Assembly (NCBI GenBank): GCA_016699675.1
Contig: CP064985.1
Coordinates: forward strand, 2,666,001 to 2,730,000
DNA: 64,000 nt
Direction: 5' to 3'
Source of the DNA: Austwickia sp.
GTDB lineage: Bacteria; Actinomycetota; Actinomycetes; Actinomycetales; Dermatophilaceae
A model generated the notes under the pieces. It had not been told where the DNA came from. It worked only from the letters and a program-made list of their open reading frames with translations, and searched no databases. Shown here piece after piece: positions 50,385-59,036 of the stretch. Position 1 is the stretch's first letter, and every line of letters starts with the position of its first letter. The translations under genes and the position numbers were made by a program.

Positions 50385-53168
50385 ATGATGAGCGCCTGGC
50401 GGCGGAGCAGGCGCGCGCGGGTGCTGATCGACCGCCAGCTGGTTGCGTCGGGGTGGGCGGTGCAGGATCGCAACGCGCTCAACCTCTTCGTGCCGCAGCG
50501 GGGCATCGCCGTCCGTGAGGTCATCATGAAGCCTGGCCATGGGCGCGTCGACTATCTGCTGTATGTCGACAAGGCGGTCGTCGGTGTGATCGAAGCGAAG
50601 CCGATGGGTACGCCGCTCTCTGGCGTCGAGTGGCAATCCGCGATGTACGCCACCGGGCTCCCGGAGGAGGTGCGGCGCAAGACACTCGACCCTGAGAGAC
50701 GCCTGCCCTTCGTCTTCGAGGCGTCGGGCACCGAGACCCATTTCGCGAACGGGTTTGACCCAGCACCCCGTGCCCGTCGCATCTTCGCGCTTCCCAGGCC
50801 CGAGACCCTTGCCGCGACTGTCCGTGCCGCGACGGAGAATCCCGATCAGGCTCCGACCTGGCGGGGCAAGGTGCGCACCTTGCCTGCCCTGGACCCCGCG
50901 CCGCTGCGCCCGGCACAAGTCGACGCGATCAAGGGCCTTGAGCAGAGCCTCGCCGAGCAGCGCTTCGGGCGTTCACTGGTGCAGATGGCTACCGGCGCGG
51001 GCAAGACTTACACTGCCGTCACGGAGGCGTATCGGCTGCTCAAGTGGGGTGGTTTCAAGCGCATCCTCTTCCTCGTTGATCGCAACAACCTCGCGGATCA
51101 GACGATGGGCGAGTTCCAGAACTACCGCACGCCCGACGATGGCCGCCGCTTCACCGAGCTGTACAACGTCACGAAGCTCGCCAGGGGCGGGATGCCGGAT
51201 TCCACGAAGCTCGCGATCTCGACCATCCAGCGTGTGTTCAAGGCGATCAAGAACGAAGACGTGCCCGAAGGGGATGACCAGGGCCTCGACGAGTTTCGTC
51301 CCGACGAACCCGTAACGGTCAGCTACAACCCCGAGCTCCCGCCAGAGACATTCGACCTCGTGATTGTCGATGAAGCGCACCGTTCGATCTACGGCGTCTG
51401 GCGCGGGGTGCTCGAATACTTCGATGCGCACATTGTCGGGCTCACCGCCACCCCGGGCAAGCAGACCTTCGGATTCTTCCAGCAGAACCTGGTCTCGGAG
51501 TACACCTACCCGCAGTCCGTCGCCGACGGCGTGAACGTCGACTTCGACATCTTCCGCATCAAGACCGAGATCACCGCGAACGGTTCCACCATCGAGGCCG
51601 GCACCTACGTCCCGACAGTCGATCGCAGCACCCGCGAGCAGAAGCTTGTCCGGCTCGACACCGATCTCGACTACACACCCGGCCAGCTGGACCGGGCGGT
51701 GACGTCGAAACATCAGATCCGCCTCGTGCTGGAGACCTTTCGTGACCGGCTGTTCACCGAGATCTTCCCGAGACGCCACACCGTGCCGAAGACACTGATC
51801 TTCGCCAAGGACGACAATCACGCCGAGGAGATCGTCCAGACCGTGCGCGAAGTGTTCGGCAAGGGGAACGACTTCGCCGCGAAGATCACCTACTCTGCGA
51901 AGGACCCGAAGGGGCATCTAAAGGCGTTCCGCACCAGTCCTTCAATGCGCATCGCGGTGACCGTCGACATGATCGCCACCGGCACCGACGTCAAGCCGCT
52001 GGAATGCGTCATGTTCATGCGCGACGTGCGCAGCGGTCAGTACTACGAGCAGATGAAGGGCCGCGGTGCCCGAACGATCGCACCGGCCGACCTCAAGGCG
52101 GTGACCGACGACGCCGATGCGAAGACGAGGTTCGTGATCGTAGATGCCATCGGCGTGACCGAGCACGACTTCGTCGAACCGCCCCTGAACCGCGAGAAGT
52201 CGATCAGCCTGAAGAAGCTGCTCGACAAAGCAGCGGCGCTCACCCTCACCGAAGACGAGGTCGCCACCCTGGCCAGCCGACTGGCGGCGCTTGATCGACA
52301 GCTCACTCCCGCCGAGCGCACCGAACTAGACGAAGTCGCGGGGCTGCATGATGCACAAGTGTCGATGCATGACATCGTGCGGGCACTCGTAGATGCGGTC
52401 GATCCCGAGACCCAGGCCACCGCCATTGCCGCAGAAACCGATCGCGCTGCAGCCGACGTGATGCAAGACCTCCTCGACACGGCTGTCGAACCTCTGGCTG
52501 CCAACCCCGAGCTTCGGACGAGGATCATCGAGTTGCGCCGCGCGAAGGATCAGGTGATCGACGAGGTGAGCCGCGACGAGGTGCTCGAAGCGTACGGTGT
52601 CGTGGACCCCGACAAGGCGAAGCACACGATCGAGTCGTGGCGGGAGTACCTCGCCGAGCACCGCAGCGAGATCAGCGCGATCGAGTTGATGTTCGAGGCA
52701 AAGGGGCGAGGCATCCGCTTCGACCAGATCCAGGAACTCGCCGACCGGATCGCACGCCCTCCGCACAACTGGACCGTCGACATCATCTGGAACTCCTACC
52801 TCTCCATTGGCGTCGATTACGAAGGCCATGCTGAGACCCGCAACCGGCACGCGGCAACCGACCTGATCTCCCTGCTGCGGCTTGAGGCCGGAGTGGACGA
52901 CGCACTCGTGCCCTATGCCGAGCAGGTTGAGGAGCGCTACGCGAACTGGCTCCTCCGCCAAGAGCAGGCAGGAGCCAGGTTCACCGAGACTCAGCGGTGG
53001 TGGCTCGACCGAATGATGCGGATTATCGCGTCCTCGGCGGGCATCGACGCCGATGACCTCGACACCGCGCCCTTCGACGAGCGCGGCGGCATCGACGGTG
53101 CCCTCCGTGACCTCGGAGACAACGCCGGCGGACTCATCGAAGAACTCAACCGGGAGCTCGCCGCGTGA
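50385..53168 (+). CDS. hsdR: Type I restriction enzyme, R subunit
   Basis: A 927-residue HsdR. The nuclease domain has RVDYLLYVD and VIEAKP (PD-ExK type). The SF2 translocase follows with Walker A ATGAGKTYTA, VDEAHRS, GLTATPG, TLIFAKDDNHAEEI and VTVDMIATGTDVKPLE. A C-terminal helical domain that docks on the methylase completes it. The start is uncertain: the family-like N-terminus MAESDDERLAAEQ begins at ATG 50372 in another frame and would join at ARVLIDRQL only with a 1-base change near a GCGCGCGCG tract (~50409). ATG 50385 is the best start in the main frame. It cuts unmodified DNA after translocation. Confidence 0.93.
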   Translation: MMSAWRRSRRARVLIDRQLVASGWAVQDRNALNLFVPQRGIAVREVIMKPGHGRVDYLLYVDKAVVGVIEAKPMGTPLSGVEWQSAMYATGLPEEVRRKTLDPERRLPFVFEASGTETHFANGFDPAPRARRIFALPRPETLAATVRAATENPDQAPTWRGKVRTLPALDPAPLRPAQVDAIKGLEQSLAEQRFGRSLVQMATGAGKTYTAVTEAYRLLKWGGFKRILFLVDRNNLADQTMGEFQNYRTPDDGRRFTELYNVTKLARGGMPDSTKLAISTIQRVFKAIKNEDVPEGDDQGLDEFRPDEPVTVSYNPELPPETFDLVIVDEAHRSIYGVWRGVLEYFDAHIVGLTATPGKQTFGFFQQNLVSEYTYPQSVADGVNVDFDIFRIKTEITANGSTIEAGTYVPTVDRSTREQKLVRLDTDLDYTPGQLDRAVTSKHQIRLVLETFRDRLFTEIFPRRHTVPKTLIFAKDDNHAEEIVQTVREVFGKGNDFAAKITYSAKDPKGHLKAFRTSPSMRIAVTVDMIATGTDVKPLECVMFMRDVRSGQYYEQMKGRGARTIAPADLKAVTDDADAKTRFVIVDAIGVTEHDFVEPPLNREKSISLKKLLDKAAALTLTEDEVATLASRLAALDRQLTPAERTELDEVAGLHDAQVSMHDIVRALVDAVDPETQATAIAAETDRAAADVMQDLLDTAVEPLAANPELRTRIIELRRAKDQVIDEVSRDEVLEAYGVVDPDKAKHTIESWREYLAEHRSEISAIELMFEAKGRGIRFDQIQELADRIARPPHNWTVDIIWNSYLSIGVDYEGHAETRNRHAATDLISLLRLEAGVDDALVPYAEQVEERYANWLLRQEQAGARFTETQRWWLDRMMRIIASSAGIDADDLDTAPFDERGGIDGALRDLGDNAGGLIEELNRELAA

Positions 53169-54406
53169 CGTGGGAGAGGGCGACGCTCGGTGACGTCTGC
53201 CTCAAAGTGGTGAAGCGCGACCCGGTATCGACTGGTAGAGCGCGTATCAGATACATCGATATCGGAGGCATCGATGGGACATTCCATCGCCTCGGTGACG
53301 TTCCGGAGATTGACTCCGTCGGTGCACCGAGCAGATGCCGCCAAATCGTGGCTGCTGGGGACACTGTTTTCTCGACGGTTCGCCCTTACTTGGAGAAGAT
53401 TGCGTACGTCGACGGATGGCTCGGCGGAGAGTTTGCTTCTACCGGTTTCTCAGTGCTGCGACCTGGGCCTCGGCTTGAGCCCAAATTCTTGTACTACTTC
53501 ACGATCTCGCAAGAGATGTTCGACCAGGTGCTTCCGTACCAGAAGGGTGTGAGCTACCCCGCCGTACTTGATCGTGAGGTGCGCTCGGTCTCGATGCCGG
53601 TGCCACCGCTGGAGGAGCAGCGCCGGATCGTCGCGATCCTCGAAGACCACCTCTCCCGCCTCGACGCCGCCGATTCTTCGATACGGGATGCCACTCTTCG
53701 AAGCAGAACACTCGTCGCCTCGTCGAGCGGACAAGCGGTTCGTGAGGCACTTTCCGAAAGCCCACTTGAGAGCATCGGCGCTCACGCGGAGTTGGTTCAG
53801 TACGGCACGTCGGCCAAGTGCCATGACCAACCCGGCAGCGATGACATTCCCGTTCTACGCATGGGGAACATCCGAGATGCGCGGATCGACTGGAACAACC
53901 TCAAGTACCTGGCACAGGAGCACTCGGACCTTCCGAAGCTTTTGCTACAGAGAGGCGATTTGCTCTTCAACCGCACGAACAGTGCCGAACTCGTGGGTAA
54001 GTCGGCGGTTGTTGAGGAGGACGCGCGAGCGTCCTTCGCATCGTACCTGATCCGCGTTCGCCTCCGCCCGAGTGTCGATCCGCACTGGGCGAACATCGTC
54101 ATCAATAGCCCGCAGGGTCGCGCTTACGTAGCCTCATGCGTGAGTCAGCAAGTTGGGCAGGCAAATGTGAACGGGCAGAAGCTGAAGGCGTTTCCACTGC
54201 CAGTTCCACCCCGGCCGCGCCAGCAGCAGTTTGTGGGGCAGCATCGAGAGCTGGTCGAGGCAGCGGAGCATGCGGTACGTGGTGCCTCCATCGCGCTCGG
54301 ACGCTCCGCCGCCCTCCGCCGATCCCTCTTCGCGACGGCGTTCTCGGGTCGTCTCACGGGCTCCTCGTCTGCGATGTCAGTGGTCGAGGGGAGGATCGAG
54401 ACATGA
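53165..54406 (+). CDS. hsdS: Type I restriction-modification specificity subunit
   Basis: A 413-residue HsdS with two target recognition domains. Each unit ends in a conserved helix: the first at LPYQKGVSYPAVLDREVRSVSMPVPPLEEQRRIVAIL (quoted in part: PVPPLEEQRRIVAIL), the second at VNGQKLKAFPLPVPP followed by RQQQFV. The GTG start overlaps the hsdR stop by 4 bp. It sets the DNA sequence recognised by both the methylase and the nuclease. The recognition site cannot be read from sequence. Confidence 0.93.
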   Translation: MTWERATLGDVCLKVVKRDPVSTGRARIRYIDIGGIDGTFHRLGDVPEIDSVGAPSRCRQIVAAGDTVFSTVRPYLEKIAYVDGWLGGEFASTGFSVLRPGPRLEPKFLYYFTISQEMFDQVLPYQKGVSYPAVLDREVRSVSMPVPPLEEQRRIVAILEDHLSRLDAADSSIRDATLRSRTLVASSSGQAVREALSESPLESIGAHAELVQYGTSAKCHDQPGSDDIPVLRMGNIRDARIDWNNLKYLAQEHSDLPKLLLQRGDLLFNRTNSAELVGKSAVVEEDARASFASYLIRVRLRPSVDPHWANIVINSPQGRAYVASCVSQQVGQANVNGQKLKAFPLPVPPRPRQQQFVGQHRELVEAAEHAVRGASIALGRSAALRRSLFATAFSGRLTGSSSAMSVVEGRIET

Positions 54407-55169
54407 ATGGCAAGCAGGTCAAGCTCTTCCTCGTGGATGGCACTCCTGGTGGTTTGACGACGGCGGAGATCACGAACTGGACGTGCAGTGTGCTGTCCGC
54501 GCGCCGATCTGACCTTGCGGAGCTACTGCGTCGCGAGGAGGCCGAGCGCACCGGTGCCTACCTGCTGCTGGGTGAGGACGAGGACGCCGTTGGTGACACC
54601 CGTTGCTACGTCGGCGAGGCCGATGTCGTAGCGATGCGGCTCCGTGCTCACGCCAAGGAGAAGTCATTCTGGAGCCAGGCGGTGCTCATCACCTCGAAGG
54701 ACACGAACCTCACGAAGTCACACGTGCGCTACCTGGAGTCGCGCTTGATCGAGCTGGCACAGCAGGCCGGTCGCGTCACGCTGGAGAATGGCACGGCACC
54801 GCCCAGGCCTCGGCTGCCCGAGGCCGATGTGTCGGACATGGAGTATTTCCTGGGCGAGCTGCAGATCGTGCTTCCTGTGCTCGGCGTCAACGTCATCCGG
54901 GTGCGCGCCTCGAGGTCGCAAACCGTCGCCTCGCCCCCCTCAGAGTCGCCGGTGTTCACCCTGACGAACAAGAACCGGACCGTTGACGCTCGCGCTCAGC
55001 AGATCGATGGTGAGTTCATCATGCTCAGCGGGTCTGTCGTCGTCCCGACGTGGCACGGCGTGGGTCACGCGCGCAGCACCCAGAAGGCATACGCGAGCTA
55101 CCGCGCCCAGCACGAAGGCTTGGTCGCCGATGGCTCCATCGTCGTTGAGGGTGGCACTGCTCGCACGAC
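54403..55169 (+). pseudogene. GIY-YIG nuclease/DUF4357 protein, 5' part, split by IS21
   Basis: The ATG at 54403 overlaps the hsdS stop. The frame encodes a GIY-YIG-type domain (GAYLLLGEDEDAVGDTRCYVGEA, then SKDTNLTKSHVRYLESRLIELA, both quoted in part) and enters a DUF4357 domain (FIMLSGSVVVPTWHGVGHAR). At 55169 it meets an IS21 element and would read on into it. The missing end lies at 57817-57956. Removing the element and one CGAC copy restores a single 302-codon gene in frame. Such proteins often accompany type I systems; their role is unclear. Confidence 0.88.
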
Positions 55170-55295
55170 TGTCAAGGGACAGTCGGAACTGCCCAGTGGC
55201 GGACATGAAAGCTGCCCGCTGACGGTCACGAGATCTGCCCGGTGGTGGCCACGGGATCTACCCAAGGGGGTTGTGGCCACCACCGACCAGGGTGG

Positions 55296-56078
55296 TCAGT
55301 TCAACGGGCTCACCCCTTGACCGGCGAGTGCTTGGGTGAGCCGGACGCTGTCGCCGCTGGTCTGGCAGACGTGGGCGTGGTGGAGCAGTCGGTCCACCGT
55401 GGCGGTGGCCAGCGTCTTGGGCATCAGCTCGTCGAACCCAGAGGGGTGGAGGTTCGAGCTGATCGCGACTGACCGCTTCTCATAGGCGGCGTCGACGAGT
55501 CTGTAGAGCCCCTCGGCGGCGTCCGCGGCGACCGGCAGCAGGCCGATGTCATCGACGATGACCAGGTCGGCGCGCAGGACCCGGGCGATGGCCTTGGTGA
55601 CAGTGTCGTCCGCACGGTGCCTTCGGAGTAGGACGCCGAGGTCTTCCAGGGTGAACCAGGCGACCTTCAACCCGGCCTCGACGGCTTGCTGGCCAAGGGC
55701 CTCCAGCAGGAACGTCTTCCCGGTGCCCGACGGGCCGCAGACCACGAGGTTCTCGCGGCGGTGGACCCATTCCAGGGTGCGGAGCGCCTGCTGGGTCGGG
55801 ACTGGGATCGAGGATGCCTCGGGCTGCCACGCGTCGAAGGTCTTCCCGGTGGGGAAGCCCGCCGACGCTCGCCGGGTGACAAGTGCGGAACGCTCCCGGC
55901 CGGCGACCTCCTCGGCGAACAGCGCCTTCAACACCTCGGCGGGCTCCCAGCGTTGGGCTTTCGCGGTTGCGACGACCTCGGGTGCGTGACGACGGATGTG
56001 CGGCAGCCGCAACCGGCGCAACAGCTCCTCCAGTTCGGCTGGCAGCGGCGGTGCTGACGCCGTGCTTCTCGTCGTCAT
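55296..56078 (-). CDS. istB: IS21 helper ATPase IstB
   Basis: A 260-residue AAA+ ATPase. Walker A is CGPSGTGKTFLLEAL near residue 112, Walker B is LVIVDDIGLLP near 173, and SVAISSNLHPSGF is the sensor region. The N-terminal helical domain (LEELLRRLRLPHIRRHAPEVV) is typical of IstB. It loads target DNA and stimulates the IstA transposase. Its ATG overlaps the istA stop (ATGA), so the two are translationally coupled. Confidence 0.96.
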   Translation of the reverse strand: MTTRSTASAPPLPAELEELLRRLRLPHIRRHAPEVVATAKAQRWEPAEVLKALFAEEVAGRERSALVTRRASAGFPTGKTFDAWQPEASSIPVPTQQALRTLEWVHRRENLVVCGPSGTGKTFLLEALGQQAVEAGLKVAWFTLEDLGVLLRRHRADDTVTKAIARVLRADLVIVDDIGLLPVAADAAEGLYRLVDAAYEKRSVAISSNLHPSGFDELMPKTLATATVDRLLHHAHVCQTSGDSVRLTQALAGQGVSPLN

Positions 56079-57664
56079 CGGGCCACCTCGTTCCCGTCGC
56101 GGCCGTCGTGCTGGCCGACCTGTTCACCGAGCCGTGCCCATGCGCTGGTGCCCTGGGTCAGCGAGGAGTCCTCGCTGGCCCGGTGCTCACCGGCTTTCGG
56201 TGCTCGGGCGTGGTGGTCCAGGATCGAGGACAGGTCTGCTTCGGCGAACCGGCCGTGCACGGCGGCGTGGCCCAGTGCCCAGTCGACCTCGACGGGGTCG
56301 AACAGCTTGGCCAAGCTGAGGGCTTCGGCCATCTTGACGCGCATCCGTGGTGTGCCTGCGGCGGCGGCCTCGATCAGCCACAACCTCGCGCCCTCGCCCA
56401 GGTCGAGGAAGTCGGACTCGGCCGGGTTCTTCGCACGGGGCTGGCGGTCCAGTGGCCCGGACGGCTGGGCTGGGAAGTGCTCGTCATCGATCTTCGGGGT
56501 GCCGGGTGTGGCCCGGCGGTGGCGGGCGACTTCGAGGGGACCGTCCTGGCCGACGTGGACGATGACGACCCACTCGTCCTCGCCGACACCATGGGCACGG
56601 ACCCACACCGTCGCACCCAGCAGGGCATGCGGGACCGAGTACTGGCCGGACTCGAACATCACCATCGGTGTGTTGCCCGGCACCACCCGCGTGGTGCCGA
56701 ACGCGACCGTGTGCGGGGTCATCGGGACCGGGTGCAGCCGGACCCGTTCCTCGGCGAGCATCTCGATCGGTGGCCGACGAGTGACCCGGTGCGCTCGGGT
56801 GTTGACCTTCTCGCAGAACTCCACGCACGCCGCCTCGAGCTCGGCGAACGAGGCGTACCCCTCGCGCAGGTTGGTGTCCTTGGGGACCAGGTCGGCCTTG
56901 CTGATCTTCACCGACGACTCGGTGCCGCCCTTGGACGCCGGATCGGCCGGGACGCAGGTGTGCACGACCATCGAGTAGTGCTCGGCGAACGCCACCAGCT
57001 GCGGATTCCGCACCGGAATTCCGGCGATGTGCTCGACCGTGACGGTCTTCTCGTTGTCGGTCAACACATAGGTCGGCACCCCACCCAGCCGCCGGAACGT
57101 CACGTCCAGGGCAGCGAACACCGAGGGCATCGTCTTGTCGCGGATCGGCAACACGACCCGGAACCGCGACCAAGCCAGCCAGGCGACGAACAGCACGGTC
57201 TTGACGCCGTCGACGACGGGGCCATCGCCGTAGTCGTACTGCAACCACATCCCCGGCTCAGTCACCCAGGGACGGTGCACCCGCACGTGTCCGGCCCGGT
57301 AGGACTTCTTGACCTTCGCGACCGCACGGCGGGTGGTGCGCTCCGACCCTCCGTAGCCCAGGGCGAGCAGCTTCTCGTGCGCCACATCGGCACGGACCTT
57401 CCCGACCGACCGCTCGACCCACTCCTCGACCTTGGGCAGATACTCATCGATCAACATCGGCCGCACCGCCGCCGCCGGCAACTCCCCGCCGCCAGCACGG
57501 CGATCCACGTACCGCTTCACCGTGTGGTGGGAGCAGCCAGCCAGCTCGCCGGCATCGCGCAACGAACCTGTTAGGTCGTAGGCATCCAACATTTCCATGA
57601 TCTCCTCGGCAGACTTCAACTCATCCCTTCCTCGGGAGCGATAGGGCGCATCAGCACCGCTCAT
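56075..57664 (-). CDS. istA: IS21 transposase IstA
   Basis: A 529-residue transposase. The N-terminus has an HTH (LRDAGELAGCSHHTVKRYVDRR). The DDE integrase core has MWLQYDYGDGPVVDG with the first aspartate, YVLTDNEKTVTVEH with the second, and PASKGGTESSVKISKADLV with the glutamate. A C-terminal beta domain (GQYSVPHALLGATVWVRAH) follows. The gene looks intact. The in-frame start is near the IS right end. Confidence 0.95.
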   Translation of the reverse strand: MSGADAPYRSRGRDELKSAEEIMEMLDAYDLTGSLRDAGELAGCSHHTVKRYVDRRAGGGELPAAAVRPMLIDEYLPKVEEWVERSVGKVRADVAHEKLLALGYGGSERTTRRAVAKVKKSYRAGHVRVHRPWVTEPGMWLQYDYGDGPVVDGVKTVLFVAWLAWSRFRVVLPIRDKTMPSVFAALDVTFRRLGGVPTYVLTDNEKTVTVEHIAGIPVRNPQLVAFAEHYSMVVHTCVPADPASKGGTESSVKISKADLVPKDTNLREGYASFAELEAACVEFCEKVNTRAHRVTRRPPIEMLAEERVRLHPVPMTPHTVAFGTTRVVPGNTPMVMFESGQYSVPHALLGATVWVRAHGVGEDEWVVIVHVGQDGPLEVARHRRATPGTPKIDDEHFPAQPSGPLDRQPRAKNPAESDFLDLGEGARLWLIEAAAAGTPRMRVKMAEALSLAKLFDPVEVDWALGHAAVHGRFAEADLSSILDHHARAPKAGEHRASEDSSLTQGTSAWARLGEQVGQHDGRDGNEVAR

Positions 57665-57816
57665 CGCACCCGAGGAAGGGGCCTCAACCGCGCAGGTCGG
57701 CGAGGCAGACGACGTCGTGTCGGGCAGATCCCATGACCGTCAGTGGGCAGTTCTCACGTCCGCCAGCGGGCAGCTTCGTGGCCGTCTCCGGGCAGTTTCT
57801 CGTGGCCGCCGACACA

Positions 57817-57956
57817 CGACGCGCGACATCGTCTTCGGCTCGCCCTCGACGGCGGGTGCGGTCGCGCTCGGCCGCTCGTGCAACGGGCGCGTCGAGTGGG
57901 TGAGCCCCGAGGGCTCGTTCGGTGCGTGGGAGAGCCGCGGGGTCGAGGATGACTGA
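57817..57956 (+). pseudogene. GIY-YIG/DUF4357 gene, 3' part after the IS21 element
   Basis: The reading continues as RDIVFGSPSTAGAVALGRSCNGRVEW and ends at the TGA at 57954-57956. The block SPSTAGAVALGRSCNGRVEW is the conserved C-terminal half of DUF4357. It is in frame with the part ending at 55169 once the IS21 element is removed. Confidence 0.88.
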
Positions 57957-57968
57957 ACCTCGGAGTGC

Positions 57969-57998
57969 TTGGTTCATCGCCACGGGTGGGGTTACACT
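57969..57998 (+). promoter_or_regulatory. Promoter of the abi-hsdM unit
   Basis: TTGGTT (57969-57974), an 18-nt spacer, then TACACT (57993-57998). Transcription would begin near 58005, just before the hairpin at 58012 and ~50 nt ahead of the abi start. It allows expression of abi, hsdM and rloC although IS21 splits the operon. Confidence 0.55.
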
Positions 57999-58003
57999 TG
58001 AGT

Positions 58004-58055
58004 CAACAGTTCAGCCCGCCCAGTCTTCTGGTGTGGGCTGGATCTCTTTTCAGGG
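58004..58055 (+). ncRNA. Candidate structured RNA leader upstream of the Abi gene
   Basis: A two-part hairpin CAGCCC...GGGCTG (58012-58017 / 58035-58040) enclosing CCAG-tctt-CTGG lies between the predicted promoter and the abi GTG. Abi-family HEPN genes (AbiF type) are known to be preceded by a conserved structured RNA that acts with the protein. Whether this short element belongs to that class needs a covariance search. Confidence 0.4.
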
Positions 58056-59036
58056 GTGGCTCGGGTGACGCGCCCCGTCAAGCCGTACGGCTCACTCGAT
58101 GAGCACCTTGCCAAGCTGGAGCAGCGCGGCATGGGGCTCGACCGCGTGTTCGCAGCGCAGTGGCTTGGGAGCGTCGGCTACTACCGGCTGAGCGGCTACT
58201 GGTATCCATACCGCGTCCTGAAAGGTAGCCAGCGCGGCGACTCGTTCGAGGCCGGTACGTCCTTTGCTGATGTGGTTGCCCTGTATGAGTTTGACCGGAA
58301 GCTCCGCACGCTCGTCCATGACGGCGTAGAGCGGGTTGAGGTGATGCTACGCACGCGGCTCAACGAGACCATCGGTGAGTATGGCGCTTTGGCCTACCTC
58401 GACCGAGCGCACTTTCGCCCCACGTTCGATCACGCAGCCTGGTTGACCACCGTACAGAGGCGCATCGCCCGTTCGCGCCGCCGCAACGATGCCGTGCGAC
58501 ATCACTATGAGCACTACGGTGGGCAGTTGCCGATCTGGGTACTGTCGGAGGTGCTCGACTTCGCGGACGTATCCCGCCTCTATGAGGGATTGCCTGCGAC
58601 TGCGAGAGTGCAATGGGAGATTGCGGAACAACTCGGTGTGCAGATCGATCTTGGCGGATTGAGCAGGAGTCACGCCGACCGGGCCAAAAAGAACCATCCC
58701 CTCGTTCGATGGTTCGAGCAGCTAGCAATCGTACGCAACACGAGTGCTCATCATGCGCGACTCTGGAACCGATCCTTCGCTCCGGTAGGAACTGCGGCGA
58801 TGCGGACGATTCCAGAACTTGCCTCGCTCCCCGAGGGACAGAGCGAGCGACTCTACGGCGCTCTGTCTGTGATGGGCCTTCTACTCGAAGCAGCTTCGCC
58901 GGGCACGACGTGGCGCGGCAAGGTCCGCGACCTTGTCGAAACATCGTTCACTCAGATTCATGGTCGTCGTGTCGAGGAGATGGGCTTTCCAGAATTTTGG
59001 AGTGACGATCCATTCTGGTCGAGGAGGCCGCAATGA
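58056..59036 (+). CDS. Abi-family (AbiD/AbiF) HEPN abortive-infection protein
   Basis: A 326-residue protein from GTG 58056. The family start is clear (LDEHLAKLEQRGMGLDR, then LGSVGYYRLSGYWYPYR), followed by FADVVALYEFDRKLRTLVHDGVERVEVMLRTRL (quoted in part: VALYEFDRKLR, VERVEVMLRTRL) and the HEPN RNase motif RNTSAHHARLWN (Arg-x4-His). Abi proteins of this group stop growth on phage attack, probably by cutting RNA. The stop overlaps the hsdM start (ATGA), so toxin and methylase are co-translated. It probably depends on the upstream RNA element. Confidence 0.9.
   Translation: MARVTRPVKPYGSLDEHLAKLEQRGMGLDRVFAAQWLGSVGYYRLSGYWYPYRVLKGSQRGDSFEAGTSFADVVALYEFDRKLRTLVHDGVERVEVMLRTRLNETIGEYGALAYLDRAHFRPTFDHAAWLTTVQRRIARSRRRNDAVRHHYEHYGGQLPIWVLSEVLDFADVSRLYEGLPATARVQWEIAEQLGVQIDLGGLSRSHADRAKKNHPLVRWFEQLAIVRNTSAHHARLWNRSFAPVGTAAMRTIPELASLPEGQSERLYGALSVMGLLLEAASPGTTWRGKVRDLVETSFTQIHGRRVEEMGFPEFWSDDPFWSRRPQ

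Larger units (their letters stand above)
55170..57816 (-). mobile_element. IS21-family insertion sequence, complete
   Basis: A 2647-bp element with TGT...ACA ends, flanked by a CGAC duplication (55166-55169 and 57817-57820). Subterminal repeats of the type aactgccc / agctgcccgctg occur at both ends (left near 55183-55250, right near 57735-57800), as IS21 elements have for transposase binding. It contains istA and istB overlapping by 4 bp. It interrupts the GIY-YIG/DUF4357 gene. Confidence 0.92.
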
